Below, piece after piece: positions 21,952 through 34,058 of a DNA stretch of 64,000 nucleotides; the stretch's first letter is position 1; each line of letters opens with the position of its first letter. The DNA lies in contig CM033718.1 of NCBI GenBank assembly GCA_019671005.1, forward strand, positions 19,596,014 through 19,660,013, in the 5' to 3' direction. A model generated the notes under the pieces. It worked only from the letters and a program-made list of their open reading frames with translations, was not told where the DNA came from and did not search any database. Made by a program: the position numbers and the translations under genes. Source of the stretch: Hibiscus mutabilis. Lineage: Eukaryota; Streptophyta; Magnoliopsida; Malvales; Malvaceae.

Positions 21952-24900
21952 ATGGCGAAAGAGCAAGAAATGACGGCGACACAATTGACTTGCAAAATTG
22001 CCAAAATCCTCGACGAGGTTAAAGCATCGGTCGCCACCCATCAGCGGAAGCTCAAGGAGCTCTCAGCCGTCCGTTCAAAATGCTCATCTGTTCATCATTT
22101 CTCTGTCGCCTTTACCAAAACCCTAACCCCTATCTTTCAAGCCCTAAAGCGAACCGCCACCGTGGAACGCATCGTGCGCTTCGTTTCAGCCTTTGCCAGC
22201 GCTCGGGATCCCAATGACGCTTCCGCTAGCGATGAGTTCTTGGAGGAATTTTTGAAGTTTCTTTTGGTCGGTGCTACTGCCGCTAATAAAACCGCTCGGT
22301 TCAGGGCTTGTCAGATCATTTCCGAGGTCAGATCTCTCAAATTCTATGATTCATTTCCCCCTTCTTTTTAGGATTTTGAATTTTAGGAATATGTATACAA
22401 AATATAAAACAGATCATATTACGGCTGCCCGATGACTCAGAAGTGAGCGATGAACTATGGGACGAGGTGATAGAGTTAATGAAATTTCGAGTGCTGGACA
22501 AGGTTCCATTAATTCGTACACTTGCAGTTAGGGCGCTTTCACGATTTGTAAATGATTCTGAAAATACCGACATTCTTGATGTATTTCTGGAGGTCCTTCC
22601 TTTGGAACAGAACTCGGTCAGTCTCTTACCTTATACTTTTGTTTCTGGTTTTCCCATGGGTTGCAGGATTTGGTATGAATACTTTAATTTATTGGAACTT
22701 TTAATAAGCAAAATAATTGAAGTTCTTTTTTAAGAATTCTGGAGATTCTGTTTACAGGAGGTTCGTAAGACCATTGTGTTATCTATGCCTCCTTCGAATG
22801 CAACTTCCCAAGTAATCATAGATTGTACAATAGATGTTAGTGAGTCAGTCCGCAAAGCAGCATACTGTGTTATAGCAAACAAATTTCCCCTTCAAAGCCT
22901 AAGGTAAGATGGATCTTAATCTCGTAGTTTTGCTATATTGTTTGTATTTTTTAATGAGTTCTTAAATCTTCTTTTGCTTAATTTGCTTGGTCCGCTAGTA
23001 TCAAGCATAGGACAATAATTCTCCAGAGAGGACTTGCTGATCGTTCTTTGGCTGTTTCAAAGGAGTGTTTAAAGTTAATGATAGATCAGTGGCTTGCAAA
23101 GTGCTGCAATGGAGATCCTGTAAAACTTCTCAAGTATCTCGATGTTGAAACTTATGAATCCATAGGGGAGTCTGTTATGGAATCTATTCTGAAAGCTGGT
23201 TTAGTGAAACTGCATAAGGTGGAAAGTATCCAGCAGTACATAATAAGAGCATCAACAAATGAAATAAATGAAGGTTTGTGGAGATTTGAGATATTCTTGC
23301 TAAATGAGTAAAGATTATCATCTTTATTTTCATTTACAATCCTGCCATTTTGGTAACAAACTATAATGATGACTTTGTAAACATCAGTATAGTGGTTGTT
23401 GTAACAAGTCCATTTATACATGAAATTTCGCATGCCAATTATCTTGATTTTTCCTGAAATTTTTCTAGGAGATTCTGCTGATTATTCCATTAGTATTAAG
23501 CTAATGGAACCTGAGGTCTCTCTTTATTGGAGGATGGTATGCAAACATTTGCAGATGGAAGCACAAGTAGGCTTTTAATTCATCATTTTTTATCTGTGTA
23601 TTTATTATTCCCAGTGTTATTGAACATATATTTAAGCAAGTAATTTACTTATTTATTTATCTATTTATTTATTTATTTTTCATTCTTCTAGTTTGGTGAT
23701 GAATACAAGGTTTTTTTTATTAAAATTAAATTAATATCCTCTTCTTTCATACCTATATAGCATTTTCAGACACAAACAATTGATTTTGGACAGAGAAACC
23801 GATTGAACAATTCAAATATCTAGTTCTTTATTTAATTATTTTGCCATATGTTTTGTTATTTTTTAGTCTCTAGGTTATTCTAGGGTAATATTCCCAGTTC
23901 CATGTTTCCTTTTTTCCACAAACCTGTCCCTTTTCTCATTGATTCCTTCTTGCTTCTTGTTTCTATATCCCTTTCTTGGTCTTCATTTCTTATGCAACTA
24001 TCTTATTTCATCCCTCGCAAAATATAGTTGCTGAACATAACCTTTAACTATCTATGTCCCAGCTATTCATTCATTAAAACTAAGTACAACACCCTAAAAT
24101 ATTTATTTGCAACGTACTACTGCTTTACCTTCTTATATTCTTTAATTAGTTCTTAGACCTTTGATGATAATGAATTGTTTAAGTATTTTTTTGAATTTAA
24201 TAACAATACATGAACTTTCATCATGATAATATACAAAGTAACACCTTGTTGGACAGGGAAAAGGTTCTGATGCTGCTGCTACAATGGGCACTGAAGCAGC
24301 TGTATATGCTGCTGAAGCCTCTGACAACAATGATCTGTTAGATAGAATTCTTCCTGAAACTGTCTCCAATTACATAGATTTGGTCAAGGCTCATATTGGC
24401 GCAGGTGGCTCAGGTTCTTATGATCAACAAAAGCATACAGAATTTATTCAACTTCAATATTCTAATTTTATCATATAATTTCAGGGATGAACTACCACTT
24501 TGCATCTCGACAGCTACTATTGCTAGGTGAAATGCTTGATTATTCTGATGCTACAATCAGGAAGATTGCTGGCTCCTTTGTGCAGGAATTACTGCACAGG
24601 CCTCTTGAACATGAAGTGGATGATGAAGGCAACAAAATTGTGATCGGAGATGGCATAAATCTGGGTGGCGACCGAGATTGGGCTATTGCAGTGGCAAGGT
24701 TGGCAAGGAAAGTCCACTCTGCTGCTGGTGAATTTGAAGAAGTTATTCTTGGGGTTGTACAAGAGCTGGCAGGTCCTTGCAGGGAGAGAACTGCTGAATT
24801 TATAAAATGGATGCACTGCCTTGCTGTTACTGGTCTTTTCTTGGAAAATGCAAAATCATTCCATTGGGCTGTTGAACCTACTGAGCTGCTTCAATCATTG

Positions 24901-27787
24901 TTGCTTCCTGGGGTATGGACCTGGTCTCATCTTTCAATCTATTTGCATCCCACTTTGCATAATCAGTCAAATCCTTAAGGCCTAAATCTATCAGCCTCAA
25001 CTTTTCAAGAGTATGATTTTCTATTTCCACATTTTAGTTTATATGCAAGACAAAATAAGAGTTTGACTATTAATCTGTGATTCTGTTCATATTTCCATGT
25101 GTAGTTTTACTAGGAAGTATCTATTCAAAGGGACATAAGAATTTGAGCAGAACTTGTAGCAGAATTTTACATGATATGAATTCCACTTACATGACATTTT
25201 CATGGGCTTGATCAGAATCAGATTTTGGATGTTTTAAATTGCCTATTAATAAATCATCTAAAAATTCTTTTTGAAAGGATTTAACAATTGATATGGAGTA
25301 TAAATTGCAGGGAAAACATGTTCACTTCGATGTGCAGAGGGTATCTGTCCGGTGCCTAGGTCTGTTTGGGTTGTTAGAGAATAAACCAAGTAAAGAACTA
25401 ATAAAGCAGTTGAGGATCTCCTATGTCAAGGGCCCCTCTCCAATTAGCACGGTTGCTTGTAAGGCGTTATTTGACATTGGGATGTGGCATGGTCCTCAGG
25501 AAGTTGATAGGGCCTTGGGACTGGATTTTTCATCACAGCTTGAAGAAGATGCTCTGTCCTCTAGTTCTGTAAATTTTTCTGACATGGTCAGAAATTTGGA
25601 TATTAAATTGGTTGATCTCTTATATGCTGGATTTGCGACAAAAAATTGGGGTAGAGCTCTAGAAAATGATGATAGTCAATCAGTCCTAGCTGTTCTTGGA
25701 GAGGGGTTTGCCAAGATTCTTCTTTTGAGTGAAAAGTATCCAAGTATTCCAACCTCATGTCATCCTTTGCTCTTATCCAAGCTGATTAGCTTATATTTCA
25801 GTAATGAATCAAAGGACCTCCTGAGGTGGGTGGATGAGTCTGTTTCTACCCCTGTCTCTCTTTTACTTTTGTTTTTTAAATATGGCTGCCGTTACAGCAT
25901 ATTTGTCTTTTATTGTTGACTAGATTGAAACAGTGTTTATCTGTTTTCTTCGAGCATTATGCCTCTCTCTCAGAAAATCACAAGGTACTTAATACTGATT
26001 CCTGGATGATAGGCATCTCTTGTCACACAGAAGTAATACGTCTATAGAGTCATAGGCTTGTTTGTTGATTATAAATAAATTTGATTTTGCAACCACAGAA
26101 GTGTTTATCCAAGGCTTTCATTCCTGTCATCCGTTCTATGTGGCCCGGAATAGATGATAATTCTGGTGGTTCTACTTATATGATATCCAGCATGCGTAAG
26201 CGTGCCATACAAGCTTCAAGATTCATGCTACAGATGATGCAGACCCCCTTATATGCAAAGGGGACTGAAGCAGAGGATGATAATGGTTGTAAGGGATCAC
26301 CAGAAATCATAGATGGCTCAGCACAGTCTTCAGTAGAATATGGTGAAGAGGGGCTTGCAATACGCATAGCCACAGAGGTAACCCTTTGCTGCCTGTTGAT
26401 TTATTCTGCTGTTCTATAATACCTTTAGAAACTGCTGAAGGATGGACATTCAAACCATAATGTCTTCACTCAATAAGAATTAGGAACAAAAATTCGATTA
26501 GACAAAATACTCTATAGAAATCTGAAAATCTCAATTGCTTAAACTCAGTTCTTCAGTTTTTCCGATTCAAATCTTAATGTCACAATATCAATAATCAGAA
26601 CCTGACTTCAACATCTTATAAAACTACACCCACCCACCCACCAATACACACTCGAAGACATATATTTAGAATTTCCACTTCATAGCAAATCCCATATTCT
26701 GATGATTTATGATGAACAAAAAAAAGTGCTCTGTTGTTGCATTGAAAACCAGGAATTGCTTCATATAAGATGTAGGCCATAATGGTTGGCATAAGTTTTT
26801 AGAGAATACCTAATTTATGAACAAAATAATTTGCTACTTATGACTTCGTTATTATTATAATTTCCCAAGGTGTTGAGGTTCCAAGCAAAGAAGACATCCG
26901 CAGAGAAGTCATATGTTGCGGCTCTCAGCAGAATACTTGCCTCTCTCCATTTCCGCTCATCAGAACAAGGGCCAGTAAAGATTATGAGGAGGCTTTTGAG
27001 TAGTGTGTGTGAGTTTGTTCTAGGTGAGAAAGATCTTTTAAAGGAGTTGAAGCAGATGGCTGAACGTCTAAAAGGACTAGAAATAAATCCAGATCTGGAT
27101 TTGGTGGAAGACGAAGCTAAGTATATTTTCGGTGAGTATATTTTCATGTCAAATGAAATTTTTATAGAGTATATTATACAAAATCTGACCGATCATATAG
27201 AAATAGAAGGCATACCTTTATCTACGAGGAATGCTTTTATGGAAACAAATTACAAAAAATTGCTCAGAGCATTTATTACCTGTATTAAATTCTTGTGTTT
27301 CAGATCATAAATGTAAAATCCCATACCATTTTTTTCCTTTGATATTTTTGTTTTTGTTTTTCGCTTTCCTTTGGTTCTGACTATTTGTTGGGTTTGTTTT
27401 TGGTAATTAATATCAAACTATATTGTCTCTCACTATTTTGCAGGAAAGTTAGATCTGGAATTCAACATGGATGTTGATGGTTCCACTGCAGTTCCGCAAA
27501 CCCCAGCCCCATGTTCAACTCGGCCTAATCGTTTAAGGAGACGAGTGAGACGTGAAGAAGTTAGTTCTGATGAAGAAGACTCGCCTGCCTCTGTTAAGTC
27601 TATGGTTCCTACCAATCCTGGCACTATAGGCCCTCGCTCACAAAGGGCAAGCAAGACTGCAGCATTGACCAAGATAACCTCAAGTAAAGCTGTAAGGATA
27701 CAAGAAGAAGGTTTTGACGAAGACAGTGATGAAGACTCAGATGTTACATCTGAGGGTTCACATGAATCAGATTCGTTAACCGAGTAA
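21952..27787 (+). CDS. CAPG: Condensin I subunit CAP-G (Cnd3/YCG1 family)
   Basis: Twelve exons join in frame to 1044 residues: 21952-22326, 22413-22616, 22758-22903, 22999-23273, 23469-23566, 24257-24404, 24485-24912, 25311-25825, 25924-25984, 26099-26377, 26870-27131 and 27444-27787. All introns are GT-AG. The protein is helical and HEAT-repeat-like through about residue 550 (for example VPLIRTLAVRALSRFV and ESVRKAAYCVIANKFPL). The Cnd3 C-terminal helical domain follows (about 560-900, with NYHFASRQLLLLGEML just before it). The tail is basic then acidic (RLRRRVRRE, then EDSDEDSD). Length and order fit plant CAP-G. In condensin I it partners CAP-H and helps load and shape mitotic chromosomes. 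I see no stop or frameshift. The start is the ATG at 21952, giving the MAKEQEMT N-terminus. Confidence 0.95.
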
Positions 27788-28130
27788 AATCAAGCCGGTT
27801 AGTTATCATTACCTGAGTTATCGTCCTTTATCTGTTGCTGCCTATGATCATGTTTGCTTAATATCAAAATAAGTCTCCAGTGCCTTATATAGATATTTTG
27901 TGGTGCAAATGGTTCAACGTTTGGGTTGAGTTAAGCTAGATATTTAGATAGATAAATAGATATGCAGTACTTTACAACCTTTGTTGTATCATTATGCCTG
28001 ACGTTTGTACCTCATAAGTCGTTACAGACATGGTATTGTTGCTGTATAAAACGCATTGTGAATTTGTGATGTGTCATGAGGTTTGAATTTGAGTTGACTT
28101 ATTTGAGACTTGATGTTTGACTGAGTTGGA
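27788..28130 (+). other. 3' flank of CAP-G
   Basis: AT-rich sequence following the stop codon, likely holding the 3' untranslated region. No clear canonical AATAAA is seen close to the stop. There is no other gene. Confidence 0.35.
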
Positions 28131-29060
28131 TTGAAATTTTATCTTGGTTTAAAGTACAATTTGTCTCATGTTTTATCGATCTGTTATGGACCAACTTTTC
28201 TCGATATATTTCTACAAAATATCCAACCCCTTTCGCCCATATTCTTTGAAAAATATCAACCGGAACCAGACAAAAACATTTATACTAAAATATTCATTTT
28301 TTCTCAATATTATGCGTTTCTTGGATTTGTTTTCTGGAATTACAAATTTAAACATGGAAACAAAAATTCCATGGTTTGTTAGAACTTTCAAGGCAAAATG
28401 GCGAAGCAAATTTAATGATGAAAACTATGATTTTAAATATTTGGATAATTTTTTTACTAAAAATTCAAGTCTTTGCAAATTAATTATTTCAGACAAGGAT
28501 ACATCTAGATTTCTATATGCAAAATCAAACGCTAATATAATATTGGCTTAAGCCAAGAGCAAGAAAGAAAATAAGAAATTAAGGGCAGAAATAGACCGTG
28601 CGGATGATACTATCTGTCACGATCATAAAAACAAAAGAAAATTTCAAGCAAGGTTCCCATTGAAGCAAGAAGACAAAGACTAACAAACATCCTTAATCAA
28701 AACAATGAGACTTGCAGAAGATACTACCTCTGTCACGATCATTAAAATAAAAGAAAATTCTAAGACAAATTTCCGCTGAAACAAGAAGATAAAAGACAAA
28801 CAATGTGGTTACAAGAAAGATTTTTTATTTTCTGTCACTCAAAAATCATCCCAAGAATAAAAAGACTCCATGACAAAAAAAAAAAAATCAAAAGTGGTTA
28901 CATGAAAGATTCCTTGCTTCTTATCACTCAAAATCATCAAAAGGAGATAAAATTGTCTCCATCATCTGTCACTTTTTATTGTTTCAAATCATTGTAAAAT
29001 AGATGGAAAAGCATTGTATAAGAGAATACAACCCTCTATAAAAATCTTATTTTGATTAAA
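28131..29060 (+). pseudogene. Unidentified repeat-derived coding remnant with promoter-like tail
   Basis: Two overlapping frames (28131-28382 and 28168-28551) look like one lysine- and asparagine-rich protein broken by a frameshift. After the stop at 28549 the same frame continues into a basic, charged stretch. Downstream, imperfect direct repeats of about 115 bp share a CTGTCACGATCAT core (about 28605-28640 and 28722-28745), with looser copies to 28980. A TATA-containing segment follows (CCTCTATAAAAATC, about 29032). This layout could be an old retroelement or endogenous plant pararetrovirus remnant. I cannot confirm a family, and no reverse transcriptase is seen. Confidence 0.3.
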
Positions 29061-29674
29061 GTGATACAACTTAATTTTTTGAATCCAATATTAAAGCTCG
29101 AGCTAAAATTCCTATAAAATTTCAAATTTATTTTCAAGTTAAAATTTTAAGTTTTAAGTTGAATCAACATGTTGATATTGTATTTTTAAATTTTGTCAAC
29201 AATCTTTAAAGTAAATGGTTAAAAATTTTCTTTTAACATTTTCTTCTCTTCTAAGGTGTGGGTTTAAATTAGTTAGGAGTAAATTTCTTCTCTCTCCTTC
29301 CCTAAATAAAAAATGTTAAAGAAAATTTGAAGAGGATAATGTTTATTTTAGAAAATTCAGATTTAAATCGTTTTGTTTACAAGGTGCGTGTACATTGCCA
29401 AATGATTAAGAATATGCATAAACACATATTACCTCTTAATCACTTTAAGAATATTAAAAAAATATTAGTAAGTAAATTTTTAATTTCACTACGTTAATAT
29501 TTTTTCGAATAGTCCATACGTTAATGGGGAGTTCTAGGGTGAAACCTCTAAATTGAGGCTAATTTAAGGCTGACCGGTTCATCAGGTTATAGGTTTGTAC
29601 ATAAATCCTTACGAGCTATGTACATAAATAGTTACAGGTATTATAAGAAGTTATGTATATACATAAAACATTAC
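29061..29674. other. AT-rich spacer before the 187-bp array
   Basis: No gene. From about 29580 the sequence shows a diverged half-unit related to the following array (several ACATAAAT...TTACG strings). The array therefore decays into this flank rather than starting abruptly. Confidence 0.45.
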
Positions 29675-31572
29675 GATGTAAGAATTTATGTACATACATA
29701 GTTGCTTACAAGAAAACCTAATTCCTTACACTCTCAGTAAGGATTTTAGTAGGTACATAAATTCTTAAGCTTTATACGTAAGTTATTACAAGTTTTGTAA
29801 GGAAATAAGTAGGTACCGAAATCTTTACACATGAACACCAAAGCCAAAAGTAGCTCTACTAAGTGTAAGAATTTATGTACATACATAGTTGCTTACAAGA
29901 AAACCTAATTCCTTACACTATCGGTAAGGATTTTAGTAGGTACGTAAATTCTTAAGCTTTATACGTAAGTTATTACAACTTTTGTAAGGAAAGAAGTAGG
30001 TTCCGAATTCTTTACACATGAACACCAAAGCCAAAAGTAGCTCTACTAAGTGTAAGAATTTATGTACATACATAGTTGCTTACAAGAAAACCTAATACCT
30101 TACACTTTCGGTAAGGATTTTAGCAGGTACGTAAATTCTTAAGCCTTATACGTAAGTTATTACAACTTTTGTAAGGAAAGAAGTAGGTACCGAATTCTTT
30201 ACACATGAATACCAAAGCCAAAAGTAGCTCTACTAAGTGTAAGAATTTATGTACATGCATAGTTGCTTACAAGAAAACCTAACTCATTACACATACGGTA
30301 ATGATTTTAGTAGGTACGTAAATTCTTAAACTTTATACGTAAGTTATTACAACTTTTATAAGGAAAGAAGTAGGTACCGAAATCTTTACACATGAACACC
30401 AAAGCCAAAAGTAGCTCTACTAAGTGTAAGAATTTATGTACATACATAGTTACTTACAAGAAAATCTAACTCCTTACACTCACGGTAAGGATTTTAGTAG
30501 GTACATAAATTCTTAAGCTTTATATGTAAGTTATTACGACTTTTGTAAGAAAATAAGTAGGTACCGAATTCTCTACACATGAACACCAAAGCCAAAAATA
30601 GCTCTATTAAGTGTAAGAATTTATGTACATACATAGTTGCTTACAAGAAAACCTAACTCCTTACACTCACGGTAAAGATTTTAGTAGGTACGTAAATTTT
30701 TAAGCTTTATACGTACGTTATTACAAATTTTGTAAGGAAAGAAGTAGGTACCGAATTATTTACACATGAACACGAAAGCCAAAAGTAGCTCTACTAAGTG
30801 TAAGAATTTGTGTACATACATAGTTGCTTACAAGAAAACCTAACTCCTTACACTCATGGTAAGGATTTTAGTAGGTACATAAATTCTTAAGCTTTATACG
30901 TACGTTATTACAAATTTTGTAAGGAAAGAAGTAGGTACCGAATTCTTTACACATGAACACCAAAGACAAAAGCAGCTCTACTAAGTGTAAGAATTTATGT
31001 ACATACGTAGTTGCTTACAAGAAAACCTAATACCTTACACTCTTAGTAAGGATTTTAGTAGGTACGTAAATTCTTAAGCTTTATACGTAAATTATTACAA
31101 CTTTTGTAAGGAAAGAAGTAGGTACCGAATTCTTTACACATGAACACCAAAGCCAAAACTAGCTTTACTAAGTGTCAGAATTTATGTACGTACATAGTTG
31201 CTTACAAGAAAACCTAATTCCTTACACTCTCGGTAAGGATTTTAGTAGGTACATAAATTATTAAGCTTTATATGTAACTTATTACAACTTTTTTAAGGAA
31301 AGAAGTAGGTACCGAATTCTTTACACTTGAACACCAAAGCCAAAAGTAGCTCTACTAAGTGTAAGAATTTATGTACATACATAGTTGCTTACAAGAAAAC
31401 CTAATTCCTTACACTCTTGGTAAGGATTTTAGTAGGTACGTAAATTCTTAAGCTTTATACGTACCTTATTACAACTTTTGTGAGGAAAGAAGCATGTACC
31501 GAATTCTTTACACTTGAACCCCAAAGCCAAAAGTAGTTCAACTAAGTGTAAGAATTTATGTACATACATAGT
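29675..31572 (+). repeat. Tandem array of ten 187-bp units
   Basis: The string TAAGAATTTATGTACATACA recurs with period exactly 187 (29679, 29866, and so on to 31549). The anchor ACACATGAACACC-like string recurs at 29827, 30014, 30201, 30388, 30575, 30762, 30949, 31136, 31323 and 31510, again always 187 apart. Units differ by substitutions only; no net insertion or deletion occurs in ten units. The unit has no open frame. The array ends about 400 bp before the polypurine tract and LTR at 31981, so it may be the 3' untranslated tandem-repeat region of that copia element. Such regions are a known source of plant satellites. Confidence 0.95.
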
Positions 31573-32938
31573 TTGATGCTTAACATCCTACCTTTGATTC
31601 AAGTTGTAAAATTAGTTGATTTTTTTTGTTTATCTTGATTTATTTCCTTTGATTCAACTAGTTAATCATGAATTGTTGGACTAACAATTTGTTTGATGCT
31701 TGAGTATGATGAAGCCACTTTTAAACAAAAGTACTTAATTGTCATTTTTTTAAAAAGCCTCCATTGTTATTGTTCTTCAAGTTATTTCAAACTTTAGCTT
31801 TGAATAATTTTTATATACCAAAAAAGGGAGAATGGTTTGAAAAATTAAATTTTCAAAAGAAAAAGAGGGACTTTTAGTATTTTCAAAAATAATCTCTTTT
31901 TCAAAAATTATTTTTACTAAGGGGGAGAATCACAAAAATAATTTTTCAAGTTGGTTTTATTATATCAAAAAGGGGGAGATTGTTAGGATATTTGTTTTGA
32001 TATAATAATTGAAAATAGTTTTGGACTAAATTGAAAAGATTTCAAAAATGGTTTTAAGTCTAAACAACTTGAAAATATGTTTGATGAGTTTTCATAAGGT
32101 TTTGGAAAGCTTCAAAACATTTTTAAATAGCTAAATCTGAGATTTCTTAAGACCCGTACCGATACGGTCTCAACCGTATCGATACCGTTTAGGGTTTTAG
32201 CTATAGGAAAATTCCAAAACCGAAAACCCATACCGGTACAGGCTTAGCCGTACCGATACGGTGGGGGTTGTACCGATATGCATTAAGGCGTACCGATACC
32301 CCTATGCTTTAACTGCCCCAACGGCTATTTCCCAAAGAGGCTGTACCGATACGCAAAGCCCGCGTACCGATACCCACTACACCAGATTGGGAAATTATGG
32401 GAATCATCTCCAACGGTCACCAATGGCTAGAATCTCATTTGAGAGTATAGAAGGGACCTTCAAGCACCAGAAACAACTAATGATCAACAAGCCAACATTC
32501 CATTGATTGTAAAATGTCTTAGTGCTCAAATTTCCATATTTTTCATAGACAACACTTGTGAGCTTTCATTTTAATATTTGCTCGAGTGTTTTAGGATTGA
32601 GTGAGTGCTTAAATTGTGCAAACATATATCTTTGAGAGGTTTTCCTAGTTTGCTTTATTTTTCTCTTTGTAAAAGAGGGTTTGCTCAAACTTTGAGATAG
32701 AAAGCTTTAAGTGTGTAAGGGTTGCCTCCTTAGCCTAGAAAATGGAAAGAAATTCAATAGTGAATTTCAGAAAATCTTTAGTGGGAAGATAATGTAGTGG
32801 ATATATAACTTAGTTGAGAAGCTCGAACCACTCTAAATTATTGAGTTCATTTCTTTTCATTACTTTCACCACTATCACCCAAAATTGGACTTCTCCACCA
32901 TTTGGCAAACAATTCGGTTGAGGAATTCGAGTTCTACA
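31573..32938 (+). mobile_element. Truncated copia element: 3' internal region plus 3' LTR (B2)
   Basis: 31573-31980 is internal sequence with two polypurine tracts (near 31918-31927 and AAAAAGGGGGAGAT at 31967-31980). The LTR runs 31981-32938, begins TGTTAGGATA, ends TTCTACA and aligns with solo LTR B1. The gag-pol part and 5' LTR are missing. Left of the internal region lies the 187-bp array. The LTR has four paired decamers (32156-32373) and a TATA-like box at 32446. Confidence 0.85.
32156..32373. promoter_or_regulatory. Four paired decamers in LTR B2
   Basis: Pairs start at 32156/32176, 32230/32250, 32270/32290 and 32343/32364. The spacers are 10, 10, 10 and 11 bases. The copies here are close to the consensus (mostly GTACCGATAC), suggesting a younger LTR. 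Confidence 0.8.
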
Positions 32939-32942
32939 ATCT

Positions 32943-33236
32943 TGTTTACTTTACATTAATTAAAGTAGGAAACTCAAGTTGAGTTTAATTTGTTTCTATA
33001 CAAGTTTCCTATGTAAACAAGAAATATATCCCTATAAATAGATATTAGGGATTAAAGGTTTAAACAGAACATCATAAATCAGTTGTAATCTCTTTCGCCA
33101 TCATTGTGAAAGTTATCATCATTTGCCCGTGGTTTTTTCCTTTTTGAGTTTTCCACGTTAATTCTTGGTGTTATTTTTCTTTTTTACGTTTGCGTTTATT
33201 TACTTATTTCGTCACTATTGTCTCGGTAGTATAACA
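32943..33236 (+). mobile_element. Solo or truncated copia LTR (Tork-like)
   Basis: It begins TGTTTACTTTAC and ends ATAACA. It has a TATA-like CTATAAATAG near 33034 and the string CCGTGGTTTTTTCC followed by TTTTCCACGT (about 33129-33160), which is typical of many plant copia LTRs of the Tork lineage. No matching 5-bp duplication flanks it, and the right side abuts a LINE fragment, so it may be truncated or rearranged. Confidence 0.6.
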
Positions 33237-34058
33237 TGCGCCTTTTTCTGTCGGCCACGACTATTTGGATTGCGCTTATAAAGCTGGAAAGGTTAGATGA
33301 ATTTCTTCTCTCAAATTTCCATGACTGGGTATGTATTAACTTATCATCCCCTTCAACTTTCGCCAAAGATCCTCTTGATTGGGATCTTCTCTTTGGAGTT
33401 GTGTTATGGAACTTATGGTTATACTGTAACTCAATCGTATTCAACAATCCACTGGAGGACAATGGTTCCATTCTTGATAGGGCCCGCCATCTCCAAGCCA
33501 TGTCTGGTCAGACGAACTTGCGTGATTCTACATCTCCCCTTGGCATCTCGGTTAATCAAGTACCGAGTGGTCCAAATAGCTGGGCTCCTCCTCCTGAGGG
33601 TAGTTATAAGGTCAATACCGATGGGGTGCGACGTGAGTCGGATGGTAATTCATCTTGTGGCAGAGTTATTCGTGATCACAATGAGCATTGGGTGATGGGG
33701 TTCTCTAAGTTCATTGGTGTTTGTTCAGTTCTTGAAGCCGAGCTTTAGAAATTTTATATTGGTATGGTTTGTGCATGGGATTTAGGTCTTCGAAGGATTA
33801 TTGTAGAATCTGATAGCTTGGAGGCTATCTGTATTTTAATTGGCAGTTAATTCACGTCAAGATGGTCTTGGTATCCGTATGCATATTGAGGAGCTGCGTG
33901 TGCGCGACTGGATTGTTCCTTTCCAGCAAGTTGGGCGCTTAGTTAATAGGACTGCTGATTCTTTGGCGAGGGCTGCACCGTGCATGGAGTTGAGTACTCG
34001 TATGTTTCATGCAACACCGTTATGGATTGCAACTACTCTACAGGGTGATGGTAGTTAA
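33237..34058 (+). pseudogene. LINE retrotransposon 3' remnant (RNase H domain)
   Basis: The segment 33594-33830 encodes a plant LINE-type RNase H (RVT_3): VNTDG, then CGRVIRDHNEHWVMGF, then CSVLEAEL and VESDSLEA, with the catalytic Asp and Glu positions visible. Upstream is the linker seen between reverse transcriptase and RNase H in such LINEs (WDLLFGVVLWNLWLYCNSIVF). A stop interrupts at 33748. A frame change near 33840 is followed by the C-terminal NRTADSLARAA motif. The reverse-transcriptase part is absent, consistent with 5' truncation. Confidence 0.8.

Noticed and set aside
29675..31572. 187-bp array considered as a coding repeat protein or CRISPR
   Set aside because: The unit length is not a multiple of three, stops occur in all frames, and there are no variable spacers. 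It is a DNA tandem repeat.
19326..32938. LTRs B1 and B2 in the same orientation around CAP-G looked like one 13.6-kb element that captured a gene
   Set aside because: B1 has its own perfect AAAAG duplication on both sides, so it is a separate solo LTR. CAP-G keeps all its introns and there is no primer site after B1.
33196..33501. Minus-strand open frame opposite the LINE remnant
   Set aside because: It is antisense to recognisable LINE coding sequence and spans the LTR junction, with no independent motif.
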